Positions 32,753-41,555 of a DNA stretch of 64,000 nucleotides are shown in pieces. The DNA comes from Collibacillus ludicampi (GTDB taxonomy: Bacteria; Bacillota; Bacilli; Tumebacillales; BOQE01), in the NCBI RefSeq assembly GCF_023705585.1, contig NZ_BOQE01000001.1, forward strand, positions 3,256,710 to 3,320,709, given 5' to 3'. The notes beneath the pieces are model-generated. The model did not search any database. It worked only from the letters and a program-made list of their open reading frames with translations, and was not told where the DNA came from. Each line of letters opens with the position of its first letter. The stretch's first letter is position 1. Made by a program: the position numbers and the translations under genes.

Positions 32753-32992
32753 GTGGATATGAAAGCCCTCTACGACCCACAATTCGTTATTAATGCAGGA
32801 TGCGCACCTTATGGCCCTCCCGGCCCACCAGGACCAAAGAGGATGGGGATACAAGAGCCAATTGGTACTCAGGGTCCTCCAGGACGACAAGTACCTGCCA
32901 TACCTGGTGTACCTGCCATACCTGGTGTACCTGCCATACCTGGTGTACCTGCCATACCCTTCTGGACATACTGGATCTACTGGACCTATTGA
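32753..32992 (+). pseudogene. Collagen-like spore surface protein, frameshifted
   Basis: From GTG 32753 (AGGGGAGAG upstream). MKALYDPQFVINAGCAPYG is followed by collagen-type GPPGPPGPK, GTQGPPGRQ and three to four copies of an 18-bp unit coding VPAIPG. At about 32960 the frame shifts: the other frame resumes HTGSTGPIEDFYFP, so the gene has lost phase and its C-terminal domain. BclA-type exosporium proteins share the short leader plus GXX repeats. Confidence 0.6.
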
Positions 32993-33022
32993 AGACTTTT
33001 ATTTCCCAACCTCATATAATAA

Positions 33023-33034
33023 GAACATACGTTC
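33023..33034 (+). promoter_or_regulatory. LexA/DinR box
   Basis: GAACATACGTTC, perfect GAAC-N4-GTTC palindrome, 23 bases upstream of the yolD-like start. Confidence 0.8.
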
Positions 33035-33057
33035 TTGTTTTGGGGAGGGAAAACAAC

Positions 33058-33384
33058 ATGCGAATAATCGACGGAAACATCTTCGAATCCATGCGCATCA
33101 TTCTTCCGGAACATCGTGCGACCATGCGGCGTTTGGAAAAGGAAGCAAAAGGGCAGCCGCGACCTGTCTTAGATGAACAAAAGATTGAGGAGATGTCGCG
33201 TGTACTTACCGATGCAATCCAGGATTCAAGACCCGTTAAGGTAACAATGTATAATCCGTTCGGGCATGAACTGGTGGTAATGGTCCCAGAGAAGATTGAT
33301 TCGTATGCCAAGACATTGACGGGTAAGGATCTAGATGGAAATGTACGGTACATTCCACTGACAGACCTTATAGATGTAGAATGA
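33058..33384 (+). CDS. YolD-like protein
   Basis: 108 residues from ATG 33058 after GGGGAGGG. YolD family features: ERATM-like PEHRATMRRLEKEAKG, VLDEQKIEEMSRVL, and a C-terminal beta part (VKVTMYNPFGHELVVMVPEK) ending IPLTDLIDVE. YolD proteins are LexA-controlled partners of UvrX/DinB-type Y-family polymerases. The polymerase gene that usually follows is absent; a terminator comes at once. It may be an orphan of a lost SOS cassette. Confidence 0.82.
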   Translation: MRIIDGNIFESMRIILPEHRATMRRLEKEAKGQPRPVLDEQKIEEMSRVLTDAIQDSRPVKVTMYNPFGHELVVMVPEKIDSYAKTLTGKDLDGNVRYIPLTDLIDVE

Positions 33385-33413
33385 CCAACCTTACTCGGGT
33401 TGGTTTTCTTTTT
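33384..33413 (+). terminator. Rho-independent terminator
   Basis: ACCAACC / GGTTGGT with TTTTCTTTTT, directly after the YolD stop. Confidence 0.85.
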
Positions 33414-33640
33414 CCTCACCCCTGTTAATAATACATTTATTTAACCTCTCTAAAATACACTCCACCGAATCGTTCTTCACATTCCCGACGAGTGGCGATA
33501 CCGGATACGCTCTCATCTCCTCAGCAGGGTAGGGCACAAGCAATGACTGTAGTAACTTAACATCCTGCTTCTTCCGATCCATCCAGATCGCTTCATCTTC
33601 AGGCCGAAGAATCACCGGCATACGGTCGTGGATCTCGCCA
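33391..33640 (-). pseudogene. C-terminal fragment of a YedK/SOS-associated peptidase gene
   Basis: IHDRMPVILRPEDEAIWMD, then LLVPYPAEEMRAYPVSPLVG and a stop at 33391 match the YedK C-terminus, including the conserved His of HDRMPVIL. Sequence upstream of the fragment no longer fits. A shorter copy of the same tail lies at 44360-44480, also next to a c-di-GMP riboswitch. Confidence 0.75.
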
Positions 33641-33824
33641 TCCTCCACATAGTCACTCCCCTGTGTGTCCAAGTGAAAGTGCACGTATGTACATTCGAAC
33701 CAGCCGACCATCCCAAACAAGTTGCCACTACGAGGGCTTAGTCCTGCAACATAAAATAATAAGACTTGTATTTTGTCATATTTTGTAGAAAAATAGATGA
33801 AGAAAATTAATACTACTAAAATCA

Positions 33825-33917
33825 AACCTCCGATAATGGCAAACTTGGCGAAAGCCAGGGACGCAAAGCTATAGGGGCTACGGTCAATGACTATGCCAGC
33901 CAGTTACCGAAGAGGTG
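33825..33917 (+). ncRNA. Cyclic-di-GMP-I (GEMM) riboswitch, copy 1
   Basis: Contains GGCAAAC, the GAAA-capped hairpin CTTGGCGAAAGCCAGG, GGACGCAAAGC, then GGGGCTACGGTCAATGACT and GCCAGTTACCGA, closed by ACCTC / GAGGT. These are the conserved elements of the GEMM-I aptamer. It precedes the 34024 gene. Confidence 0.93.
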
Positions 33918-33921
33918 GAAA

Positions 33922-33972
33922 GAAGAATTCCGCCTTGTTCAAGTGATTTAAGCAGGGTGGAATTCTTTTTCT
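33922..33972 (+). terminator. Riboswitch expression-platform terminator, copy 1
   Basis: AAGAATTCC / GGAATTCTT plus CCT/AGG, then TTTTTCTTTTT. The 5' arm (TTCCGCCT, 33928) can instead pair with AGGTGGAA (33913) at the aptamer's 3' edge. Confidence 0.85.
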
Positions 33973-34023
33973 TTTTGAAAACCATTAGCATAGATCAAAA
34001 TTAGAGAGAGGGAATTTAAAGCA

Positions 34024-34419
34024 ATGGGGGAAAAGAGATACAAGAATCGTTCGATGGTACATCATTGTTGGACGCATTCGGAAGTTGCCTACATAAAGGA
34101 AAATCTTCCTCACATGTCGATCCGGCAACTTTCAATATCTCTAGGGCTTCCATTTTCTAGTGTTCGGCGCAAAGTTGATCAAATAAAAAAAGGGATTATA
34201 AAAACAGGTGAACATCTCAGCCGTAGTCCAAAAACTGAGACGACATTCTCGGAAGTGATGTTTCTTTACTATCTTCGTCTCATGGCTCGAGAATGTAAAC
34301 AAAAAGGTATAAAACCAGATGTTTCTTCATTTCTTGAAGAATATCGAAATTTAAAAGATGAATTAGAAGCAACCCCCTTAGCAGAGAAGATCAAAGAAAA
34401 AATACAATCCAATGGATAA
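34024..34419 (+). CDS. Riboswitch-controlled DNA-binding-like protein, paralogue 1
   Basis: 131 residues after GAGAGAGGG. N-terminal HTH/Myb-like region: CWTHSEVAYIKENLPHMSIR, then QLSISLGLPFSSVRRKVDQI, with the trihelical spacing and a recognition helix rich in Ser/Arg/Lys. The C-terminal half (FSEVMFLYYLRLMARECKQK) is helical. About 90 percent identical to the 48486 product, and both follow a c-di-GMP riboswitch and terminator. Probably a transcription regulator whose amount is set by c-di-GMP. Family not named. Confidence 0.75.
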   Translation: MGEKRYKNRSMVHHCWTHSEVAYIKENLPHMSIRQLSISLGLPFSSVRRKVDQIKKGIIKTGEHLSRSPKTETTFSEVMFLYYLRLMARECKQKGIKPDVSSFLEEYRNLKDELEATPLAEKIKEKIQSNG

Positions 34420-34426
34420 TTCGTTT

Positions 34427-34452
34427 TAAACCGCTTTTTAGCGGTTTTTTCG
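34427..34452 (+). terminator. Rho-independent terminator
   Basis: AAACCGC / GCGGTTT with TTTTT loop side and T-run; identical in the 48889 copy. Confidence 0.85.
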
Positions 34453-35353
34453 TTCGTTTTATAAATAGAAAAAAATGCGGTAAAGATAACCGCGAAAAAT
34501 ATAGAGATGGGATATGTTCAAAGCAATAGGGGATGGGTGTCCCACTCTTGTATTTTATTACTTTTCGACAAAAAGCGCAATAAATCGACAATAATTTTTC
34601 TCCACGTTTGATCCACTAAGAAAATGAGATTGCTCATCAACTGTCTACGTACTTTAACAAACTCGTTGGCGACCATCTCCTTAAGAGTCTGGAACACACC
34701 ACTTGGAAAGATGGAACACATCAAACATGCAAAGAAACCAGAAACTAGTTTAAGGGGCTTAAGAGGTACGATTGTCTTTTTTCGGGTCCAATACCTCCGG
34801 TAACACTAGACGGCTTCTTTATTCAAAATAAAAGGTTCCACCTGTATTGGAAGAACACTTTTTGTATACCAACATTACTATTAACTAACTATCTATAAGC
34901 CTGTTCAATAATCGCGTAAAACCCTTTGTCCGGTTTAAAAAACAACTCAATCGGTGCGCGATAATAATCCCTTAAATTAATTTCGGCCTGAAGAAAAACA
35001 TTTCGGGAAACTTTGCTCGAATTTGCCCGCGATGATTATTCACCATCGTAGATGGAGTAGCGTTCGTTGGGCGTATCGTTGCGCTAGATCAAGCAGGTCT
35101 TCAAATGGCACTGATCCCCCCTGTTCTCATATTTCCTACATGTTCCATCGTCAACATCAGCTTTGCTGAACTTGATGATCTCTAACCTAGTTGGTCCCAG
35201 CTAGATACCACAAATTCCCTAAGGGAGAGATTTGAGTCCTTGGTAGATATATCCCTTCACCTATAAAGAGGTATTATTTATAAAAACAATGAATCTAATT
35301 AAATAAAAAAAGAGGAGTTAAAAAATTACTCCCCGTGAAAATGATTCAATTAA
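34453..35353. other. Intergenic region without a confident gene
   Basis: 34453-34590 repeats 48915-49053 (to ATAAATCGACA) and is the end of the duplicated riboswitch block. A minus-strand relic near 34890-35000 reads EINLRDYYRAPIELFFKPDK before a stop; family unknown. The rest shows no feature. Confidence 0.5.
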
Positions 35354-35650
35354 CTAAAAAAATCGTCGTCTAAGAGCGAAGAGTAGGAAGAAGGGGATAA
35401 AGAAGAATGGGTTGAAAAAGGGTCTAAAAAATTGGACAGTCTCGTAATCCGGTTTCAACGAATGATCCGTGTATTTTACTTTCAGGTCTTCTGATTCACC
35501 AACGACTCCTGTCATTCTTCCACGAGGCATTGCAAGAACAATTCCGTCCGGACGAACTTCATGCAAGATACCATAATGTACTCCGTATGCCGAATGACAT
35601 TCTACCCACTGTCCGAGAAGGCTTCTGCAATATGCTGGACTCACACTCAT
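35354..35650 (-). CDS. Sm-like beta-barrel protein with Phe-rich tail, probable spore protein
   Basis: 98 residues. N-terminal about 60 residues look like a small beta barrel (LLGQWVECHSAYGVHYGILH, EVRPDGIVLAMPRG), the last 30 are hydrophobic and Phe-rich (FFRPFFNPFFFIPFFLLFAL). Similar barrel-plus-Phe-tail proteins occur next to YjcZ genes in Bacillales. RBS GGGAGGTGAG. It leads a minus-strand set of spore genes. Confidence 0.65.
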   Translation of the reverse strand: MSVSPAYCRSLLGQWVECHSAYGVHYGILHEVRPDGIVLAMPRGRMTGVVGESEDLKVKYTDHSLKPDYETVQFFRPFFNPFFFIPFFLLFALRRRFF

Positions 35651-35805
35651 AGACTCACCTCCCAGAAATTAAATAGCCCAAATCAAGCTTCCTGGTTTGA
35701 GCAAACACCAAAAAAAGGGGATGAACTATATACAGTCATACCGCCCCTGTAGACGAATCTACAGAGGCGTTCAGGAGGAATTTTTTATTTCTGTATTTAT
35801 GGAGA

Positions 35806-35898
35806 TTAGTAGGTTCCAGGAATGAGCAGGATAAACAGCACGAAAATGATTAGGAATACTACTGCCCAACGAGTAAAACCACCGAATGTTCCGTACAT
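35806..35898 (-). CDS. YjcZ-family small spore protein
   Basis: 30 residues: MYGTFGGFTRWAVVFLIIFV then LFILLIPGTY. Preceded by AAAGGAGACAG. Shortest member here, lacking the Gly/Ala tail. Confidence 0.85.
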   Translation of the reverse strand: MYGTFGGFTRWAVVFLIIFVLFILLIPGTY

Positions 35899-35973
35899 GA
35901 TACTGTCTCCTTTCTTTAAAAGAACTCCTTTAATACGGTACTCCAGTGAGAGAAACACCAAGGACATTACAAT

Positions 35974-36102
35974 TTAGCACGAGTAAGGAGCTGCTGCTGC
36001 AGGAGCAGCACCAGAGTAACCTGGAACGAGCAAGAAGAATAAAACAAAGATGATCAGAAACACAACAGCCCAACGTGTGAATGGTCCGAAACATCCATCC
36101 AT
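35974..36102 (-). CDS. YjcZ-family small spore protein
   Basis: 42 residues: MDGCFGPFTRWAVVFLIIFV, LFFLLVPGYSGAAPAAAAPY, ending SC. RBS GGAAAGGAGGAAAATC. Two Cys residues (position 4 and the C-terminus) are unusual for the family and could crosslink in the coat. Confidence 0.85.
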   Translation of the reverse strand: MDGCFGPFTRWAVVFLIIFVLFFLLVPGYSGAAPAAAAPYSC

Positions 36103-36150
36103 TGATTTTCCTCCTTTCCATCGAAATACTGATCTAGACCTTTTTAGTTA

Positions 36151-36270
36151 CTAGTAAATTGGAACTGTCCTACAAACGGTGGTGTAAGTGGGAATTAAAA
36201 GAATGAACAATACAAAGATGATCAAGAAAACGACTGCCCAACGAGTGAAACCACCAAATACCCCATCCAT
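36151..36270 (-). CDS. YjcZ-family small spore protein
   Basis: 39 residues from ATG 36270 after AAAGGAGGGAATC: MDGVFGGFTRWAVVFLIIFV then LFILLIPTYTTVCRTVPIY. The tail differs from its neighbours. Tandem with 35974 and 35806. Confidence 0.85.
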   Translation of the reverse strand: MDGVFGGFTRWAVVFLIIFVLFILLIPTYTTVCRTVPIY

Positions 36271-36437
36271 TTTGATTCCCTCCTTTACCTTTTCAGCTAT
36301 AACAGTTAATGCATGCAAAATGGCTCCCGAAACAGACAAGTATCATTGGCATCAAGTCTATTTTTGATAAATTACTTGAAAAATCAGCAGTAGCGGAAAG
36401 CTTGACCGCACGTTTTTGAAGTAGATTCATATAATTT

Positions 36438-36487
36438 AGTAATCCGGAAGGAATACCACTGCCCAACGGGTATAACCTCCACCTCCA
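36438..36487 (-). pseudogene. YjcZ-family relic
   Basis: Minus strand reads IGGGGYTRWAVVFLPDY and a stop: the family core with the hydrophobic helix deleted. Confidence 0.6.
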
Positions 36488-36488
36488 A

Positions 36489-36526
36489 TAAAAAGGCGCC
36501 TCCTAAACTCCCAAGAGGCGTCTTTT
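36489..36526. terminator. Bidirectional terminator
   Basis: AAAAAGGCGCCTC / GAGGCGTCTTTTT with a 12-base loop. Confidence 0.7.
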
Positions 36527-36759
36527 TATGCATATGATCTCACTCTAATTGTAGGGTATACTCCATGTTGGCAGCGTAAACAATCATAAGGGTTCCGTTA
36601 TTTTAGACAGAGCAAATAAAGAAGTACCGACCGATTATGAGTAACGGGTCATAAGACATGTTAGACCGCTATATCCAGGATTTTAACGCCGACCTATAAT
36701 TGACCCAGGCAAAAGAAATGACCCACTCCCGTCGAATATATCCCAAGATTTGGGGTGTC

Positions 36760-36791
36760 TCAATTGGGTTCGATTCCACACGCTCCCGCCA
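36760..36791 (+). other. tRNA 3'-end-like fragment (possible att remnant)
   Basis: GGGTTCGATTCC resembles a T-arm and loop and is followed by CGCTCCCGCCA, like an acceptor strand plus CCA. The rest of the tRNA is missing and the T stem does not pair well. Surrounding 36527-37160 has no gene. Confidence 0.3.
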
Positions 36792-37159
36792 AATGTGAGA
36801 AGACTTGAGCCACAAGGGCTCAGGGCTTTTTGATTTCTCCTACGACCTCCTTGAAAAACGTTAGGGTAAGTCCGAGTTTCGGATATCAGGCGTTGGTTTT
36901 CAAGATCGACGTTACCATTTTTAACGCGTTTTAAACTTTCTCTCTGAATCACGTATTTCTTTATAATATCAACATTTTCTTTATGAGCTCTCACGCTCTT
37001 TTACTCCCTTACTACTCTTTGATTTGCAAACTGATTTGCACAGTTAAAATAGAAATAAGTCAATACTAACCTCACTATTTTTTAGATATTCATTTGTTTA
37101 TTAGTCTTATTAGTCTTCATGACCTGTTTTCAGGTGAGTTCACCGCTGCCTTTCAAAAG

Positions 37160-37187
37160 ACCTTCTGTGCAGGAAGGTTTTTTATTT
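37160..37187 (+). terminator. Rho-independent terminator
   Basis: ACCTTC / GAAGGT with loop TGTGCAG and TTTTTTATTTT; no intact gene upstream. Confidence 0.6.
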
Positions 37188-37280
37188 TCTTAAAACGATC
37201 CAGAAAAAATTGTTTTATGAACTAAATAATTTGTACCTTTCCATTTGGTTGTCTCTTGAATTTTCTATTATCAAGGAGTA

Positions 37281-37414
37281 ACGGGTCGTCGCCGCTCAAC
37301 GGGTCATCGTCGCTCAACGGGTCATCGTCGCTCAACGGGTCATCGTCGCTCAACGGGTCATCGTCGCTCAACGGGTCATCGTCGCTCAACGGGTCATCGT
37401 CGCTCAACGGGTCA
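37281..37414. repeat. 18-bp tandem repeat, seven units
   Basis: Unit ACGGGTCATCGTCGCTCA; six exact copies, one degenerate first copy (GTCGCC), and a partial last copy. Open in several frames (PLSDDD on the minus strand). A terminator-like GCCCCG/CGGGGC hairpin lies just beyond (37430-37453). Confidence 0.9.
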
Positions 37415-37844
37415 CGCATGAAAAAGCCCCGTATACCCTTTTTAGGGCCGGGGCCTAGATGCAAATGTTTGTTGACACTAGGAAATGGCGGGTTGGGGTG
37501 GTTTGGCCATTTCACAGTAGGGAGCAGATCACACAGGATCTGGCCGAGATCATTCGAAGGGGCTGCGCCATCAACGTGATACGAGCCGGCAGACAGACGA
37601 GGACGCCGTTTATGGAGAAGATGGCACAGGCTTTGAGTAATAAAAAGCAAAAAATAGAAAGCCCGTAATGAGCCTTATTTATTGCCGAATTATGCACATA
37701 AGCCCGCGACATTCTTTTAATACATTATGATATAACCTTTTGAACTCCATGGTGCAGAACCTATTCGATTACCCAATGCAAAAAGGGTCTGAATCAAACT
37801 CAGCCTCTTTGGTGACGGTTGGGGACGAATTTGGGAATAAATTC

Positions 37845-37980
37845 GTTAAAAAGTCCTAATTGAGAGATTTATATATGTACTACACTTCACACGAATGTGC
37901 GGGGTTTGCTTTTCGAGCACCATTGTGTAGATGGTTTCATCGCATATTCCGAGATATTCAGCAATTTCCGCCACTGAGAG
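37845..37980 (-). pseudogene. Excisionase-type HTH relic
   Basis: Minus strand reads LSVAEIAEYLGICDETIYTM then VLEKQTPHIRV, the winged-helix block of excisionase-family proteins, but the expected start is out of frame and the end is altered. Region 37650-38287 has no other gene. Confidence 0.5.
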
Positions 37981-38085
37981 TTGTACGTTTCACGAGAATC
38001 ATCTCCTTAGTTTGAAGGTGTTATTGGTTAATATTAAAAAGAAACGAACAAGCAGACAAGTCGCATCGACAATATACATCAACAT

Positions 38086-38120
38086 AAAACCACCTCATTC
38101 GGGCTGAGGTGGTTTTATTT
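38086..38120 (+). terminator. Rho-independent terminator
   Basis: AAAACCACCTCA / TGAGGTGGTTTT, loop TTCGGGC, then ATTTGGG; perfect 12-bp stem, works in both directions. Confidence 0.75.
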
Positions 38121-38287
38121 GGGACCGAATCGCTCCAGTGTTCATTTCCACTAGTGACCGAGAGGATTAACAGTACTGATCGGTGAAGAAATCTGATGTG
38201 TAAGAGACATGCTATATTGGCGGCTATATTCGCGCTGATAAAGCATGTCTGTTTATCTTTTTGGTGTGGTTGTTGTGTTTTTGTGCA

Positions 38288-38461
38288 TTAGGAGTGAAGG
38301 ATATTCTTTAAGTCAGGAACGTATCTACAGAGTGCTTCCTGATGCTCTTCTGACGGCCGGAACAGGTCTCTTTCCCAATTGTAGATGCTCCTAACGCTCA
38401 CATCCAAAAGACTTGCTAATTCTTTCTGTGATATCCCTCTATCCTCTCTTGCCGTCCGCAT
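38288..38461 (-). pseudogene. XRE-type HTH regulator fragment
   Basis: Minus strand, 57 codons from an internal Met: MRTAREDRGISQKELASLLD, then VSVRSIYNWERDLFRPSEEH, an HTH_3 domain. The frame extends upstream (FGQK) without a start and runs into the comM junction, so its 5' end is lost or uses a non-standard start. Confidence 0.55.
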
Positions 38462-38549
38462 TTTCTGGCCAAATGAGTAGGGATGGACCGGGCTCTCGTT
38501 TGCCAGTGGTGGGAATTCTTCCTTTCTGCTGATTTCAAAGGTGTTATCT

Positions 38550-39605
38550 TCATGGGCATGGATTCATTGCGGTGATCAGTTGAAAGCGCGTAGGAAAAGT
38601 AACGGTGGCGCGCGATCGCGAAATGGTCACCTCACCATCTTCAAGCGGTTGTCGTAACATCTCTATCGCTGATTTGCTGAACTCGGGCAGTTCATCAAGA
38701 AAGAGGACGCCTCCGTGTGCAAGTGAAACTTCTCCAGGTTTGGGGATCGAACCGCCGCCGATCAATCCAGTACCGGAGATTGTATGATGGGGTGCACGAA
38801 AAGGCCTGTTTGCAATGAGAGCTGATTTTTCTTTTAACAATCCTGCTGCCGAGTAGATTTTGGTTACTTCTAACGCTTCTTGAAAAGGAAGTGGGGGAAG
38901 GATTGTGGGGAGTCGGCGGGCCAGCATCGTTTTCCCGGATCCAGGCGGACCGATCAAGAGGATATTGTGTCCGCCGGCGGCAGCAATCTCGAGCGCACGC
39001 TTCACATGATACTGCCCGTGAACATCTGACATGTCTTCATGGGTAGGTGGCGAAGGGGCCACTGTCATAGAAGAAGGACGATAAACATTCGGCGATTCAT
39101 TCTCCATTGCGCGACATGTGTCGCAGAGGTTCACCACAGGAATCACTTCGATTCCTTCAACCAAAGCGGCCTCTTCCGCGTTCATGATCGGTACAATGAC
39201 TCGTTTCAGTCCATTTTCTCTTGCGGCCGCGACCATTGACAAAACCCCGTGCACAGGCCTCACCGTTCCGTCGAGAGAAAGCTCGCCAATGATTGCCGTT
39301 TTTTCAAGTTTGCGGGGATGGATTTGTCCGCTTGCAGTCAAGATCCCCACTGCCAAACAAAGATCGAATCCAGGGCCGTCTTTTCGCAGGTCTGCAGGTG
39401 CGAGATTGGACGTGATCCGCTGGATGGGGAATTCATATCCTGAATTCTTGATCAAGGAACGAACCCTTTCCTTTGCTTCCCGTACGGAAGACGAAGGCAA
39501 ACCGACGAGTTCAAAGCAAGGGAGGCCGTTCGTAATATCAACTTCCACGCGAACAAGAAATCCTTGAATCCCTATGAGGGCGAGTCCATTCACATATGCA
39601 TACAT
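38550..39605 (-). pseudogene. comM: comM-type Mg-chelatase-like AAA+ ATPase gene, 3'-truncated
   Basis: 351 codons after AAGGAGGGG. N-terminal Lon-protease-like domain ([20 protein letters not shown], then [17 protein letters not shown]), then the AAA+ domain with Walker [11 protein letters not shown] and Walker [15 protein letters not shown]. It ends at ITAMNPCP; intact ComM continues with CGxxGD and a C-terminal domain to about 510 residues. ComM is a branch-migration helicase in natural transformation. Helicase function is probably lost. A second, further-deleted copy of its centre is at 49060. Confidence 0.9.
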
Positions 39606-40660
39606 GAAGGAACCCCTCCTTACATGATGGTATGGAAAAGATTCTCTCTCAAATGGCAGAAATCCTGTTAAACACGTGTTTCAGTAAAAGAATTTTTCGG
39701 TTGGTCACCAATATCGGTCTGCAAACTAAGACAAAGTCTCTGCTATCGAAGGCGATCGAGAGTAGATGAAGCAGGTAGATGGAGGGAAATACAACGCCCT
39801 TAGCCGGGGAGATCTGCCGGAGTGCCGATTCAATTGGTAACTCCGTACCGCGGAGGAACGGCTGAACCGTCAGAAGTCAACAGAGGTCAAGTGCGTGCGT
39901 GGCAGCACGATCATCAGGTGGGTTAAAGTCCGCTGAGCCTCGGACTAGTGGGGTTATATCCAATACTTGGGAGTAATGCCTCAAGGGCTGGTGTAGTCGT
40001 ACCAGAAGGCAGGGTGTCTGCCGCGCGGCAGAATCCAAAGGACTTAATATAATTTAGATGTAAAGGGTATTCAAAGACTCATCTAGAATCTCACCTGACT
40101 GAAATAAATGGCTATCATGGTGAACGAAGCTTTACTACAAAACGGTCAAGAGTTGAAAACAAAATATCCAAGTACTTAAGGGTAATCATTTTATCTTTAT
40201 TATGACGAGAGCACTCGAAATAATGCATATGTAGGGTTATCATACCCTAACGAGTGAATGGTTAAATTTTGTATGGACAAACCACCCGAATTTTCATGAG
40301 AAAGCTAGGCAACAAAAAAAGACGCCTGCAATTGGAAAAAAATAAGGTCAGAAACCAATCCTATGTATGAAGTAGGCTATCTTCCTCTTGACAGTTTAGC
40401 TGCCAATCTCTTCTTTCAAGTGATGAGTTCTGCGAAAACACAATTCGGAAGAAAATGAGCGAATCGGTGTATTAGCTTTACAATTAATTTTGTACATTGA
40501 CATACCATATAAAGAGAGAAATAGAAGAATATTCTCTATATCTGTACTTGATTGTTTTGCTCATGTTGGCATCATTTTACCCAGATAGAGAACGGTATCC
40601 TGAAGACTGAGCAAAATCTCCTTATATTAACATACTAGTATAGGTGCTGGGGGTGCCTTT
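39606..40660. other. Intergenic region with a GC-rich possible group II intron relic
   Basis: No gene. Bases about 39760-40040 are GC-rich and structured (ACTCCGTACCGCGGAGG hairpin at about 39840, then AACCGTCAGAAGTCAACAGA), resembling the leader that precedes the reverse-transcriptase gene of some Firmicute group II introns; no reverse transcriptase follows. The rest is AT-rich and featureless. Confidence 0.35.
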
Positions 40661-40990
40661 ATGATTGAGGATGTTGAACGCTTAGCTAGGATGGAAGAAA
40701 AGCTCACTAATTTAATAGAAGACATAAAAGAAATTAAATCATACTCGAATTCACTAATCAAAACAATGAGTACTATGCATATAGACTATGTGCCGAGAAA
40801 AGAGCTTGAAGAAAAAATAAATAATCTTGAAGAACAAGTTGACGAAAAAACGCAAGATATAAAGGAGTTACGGCGAAAAATTAACTCTCGCCCCTCTTGG
40901 GTAATTAGCATACTAATTACAAGTCTTTCAACAATAACTGTCGGATTAATCGTGTATATTATTACAGGAGGATCACTAGTGTTGCATTAA
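40661..40990 (+). CDS. XhlA-like coiled-coil membrane protein (prophage relic)
   Basis: 109 residues: N-terminal coiled coil (MEEKLTNLIEDIKEIKSYSN, LEEKINNLEEQVDEKTQDIK) followed by one C-terminal membrane helix (VISILITSLSTITVGLIVYI). This is the layout of phage XhlA/haemolysin-type proteins that accompany holins, though longer than usual. No holin or endolysin lies nearby. RBS is weak (GGGGGTGCC). Confidence 0.55.
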   Translation: MIEDVERLARMEEKLTNLIEDIKEIKSYSNSLIKTMSTMHIDYVPRKELEEKINNLEEQVDEKTQDIKELRRKINSRPSWVISILITSLSTITVGLIVYIITGGSLVLH

Positions 40991-41300
40991 TTAATTCAGA
41001 ATATTTTATCTGTAAGTTTCTTTTACTTCCGTAGGGGGGTAGGCTTTGTTACCCGGTTGAAGGACGAAGATGCAAATTCATCCACCAAAAGCTTATTAGA
41101 ATTGCTTCGAAGTCTAATGGCATTCTTATGGTGTGATTACACAGAATGAATGCGGTAAAGGAAGTGTTCTGTATTTCCTTCTTTGATCGCATCAAGAACA
41201 GTCATATCTTCAATCTTGTTGGATGCTCGATTACTTCTTCATTCTGTAAGGTTTCCTTGGCAATCCATATCGATTGCCAAAACTTGCTTTCCTTCTTTTA

Positions 41301-41486
41301 TCAATTGATGAGCAAAGATTCCGGTGGTTGAAGGGGATATTTCTGACCCCACGTCCGTTCGAATTGATCCAGCTCTTCCAAGGCGGCCTCTTCTGTAGCC
41401 GCCTTATAAATCGGCAGAAGAGCAGACATGATTATCTTGATGTCTTTATAGGGGATTAAAACGAATTTACCTGCCACCAACAACAA
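41301..41486 (-). pseudogene. IS256-type transposase fragment
   Basis: IYKAATEEAALEELDQFERT then WGQKYPL matches the C-terminal region of Mutator/IS256 transposases (EAALEELxxFxxxWGxKYP). No DDE core remains. Confidence 0.6.
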
Positions 41487-41555
41487 CTGAATTCCTATTG
41501 TAGGTTATAATTTCTATGCATCTTAATGAAAAAGAACCTTTTTATACTTAAAAAA

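Noticed and set aside
32889..32960. Possible CRISPR or iteron repeat
   Set aside because: The 18-bp units are contiguous coding repeats of a collagen-like gene.
19152..33640. The two YedK fragments as one gene split by insertion
   Set aside because: About 95 residues between the fragments are missing, 14 kb of unrelated gene clusters separate them, and the break sequences do not match.
37281..37414. Possible CRISPR array
   Set aside because: Units are directly adjacent with no spacers and no cas genes are nearby; it is a simple tandem repeat.
37222..37650. 142-codon minus-strand frame with PLSDDD repeats as a repeat protein gene
   Set aside because: A terminator-like hairpin interrupts it, there is no ribosome site, and its openness follows from an 18-bp repeat free of stops.
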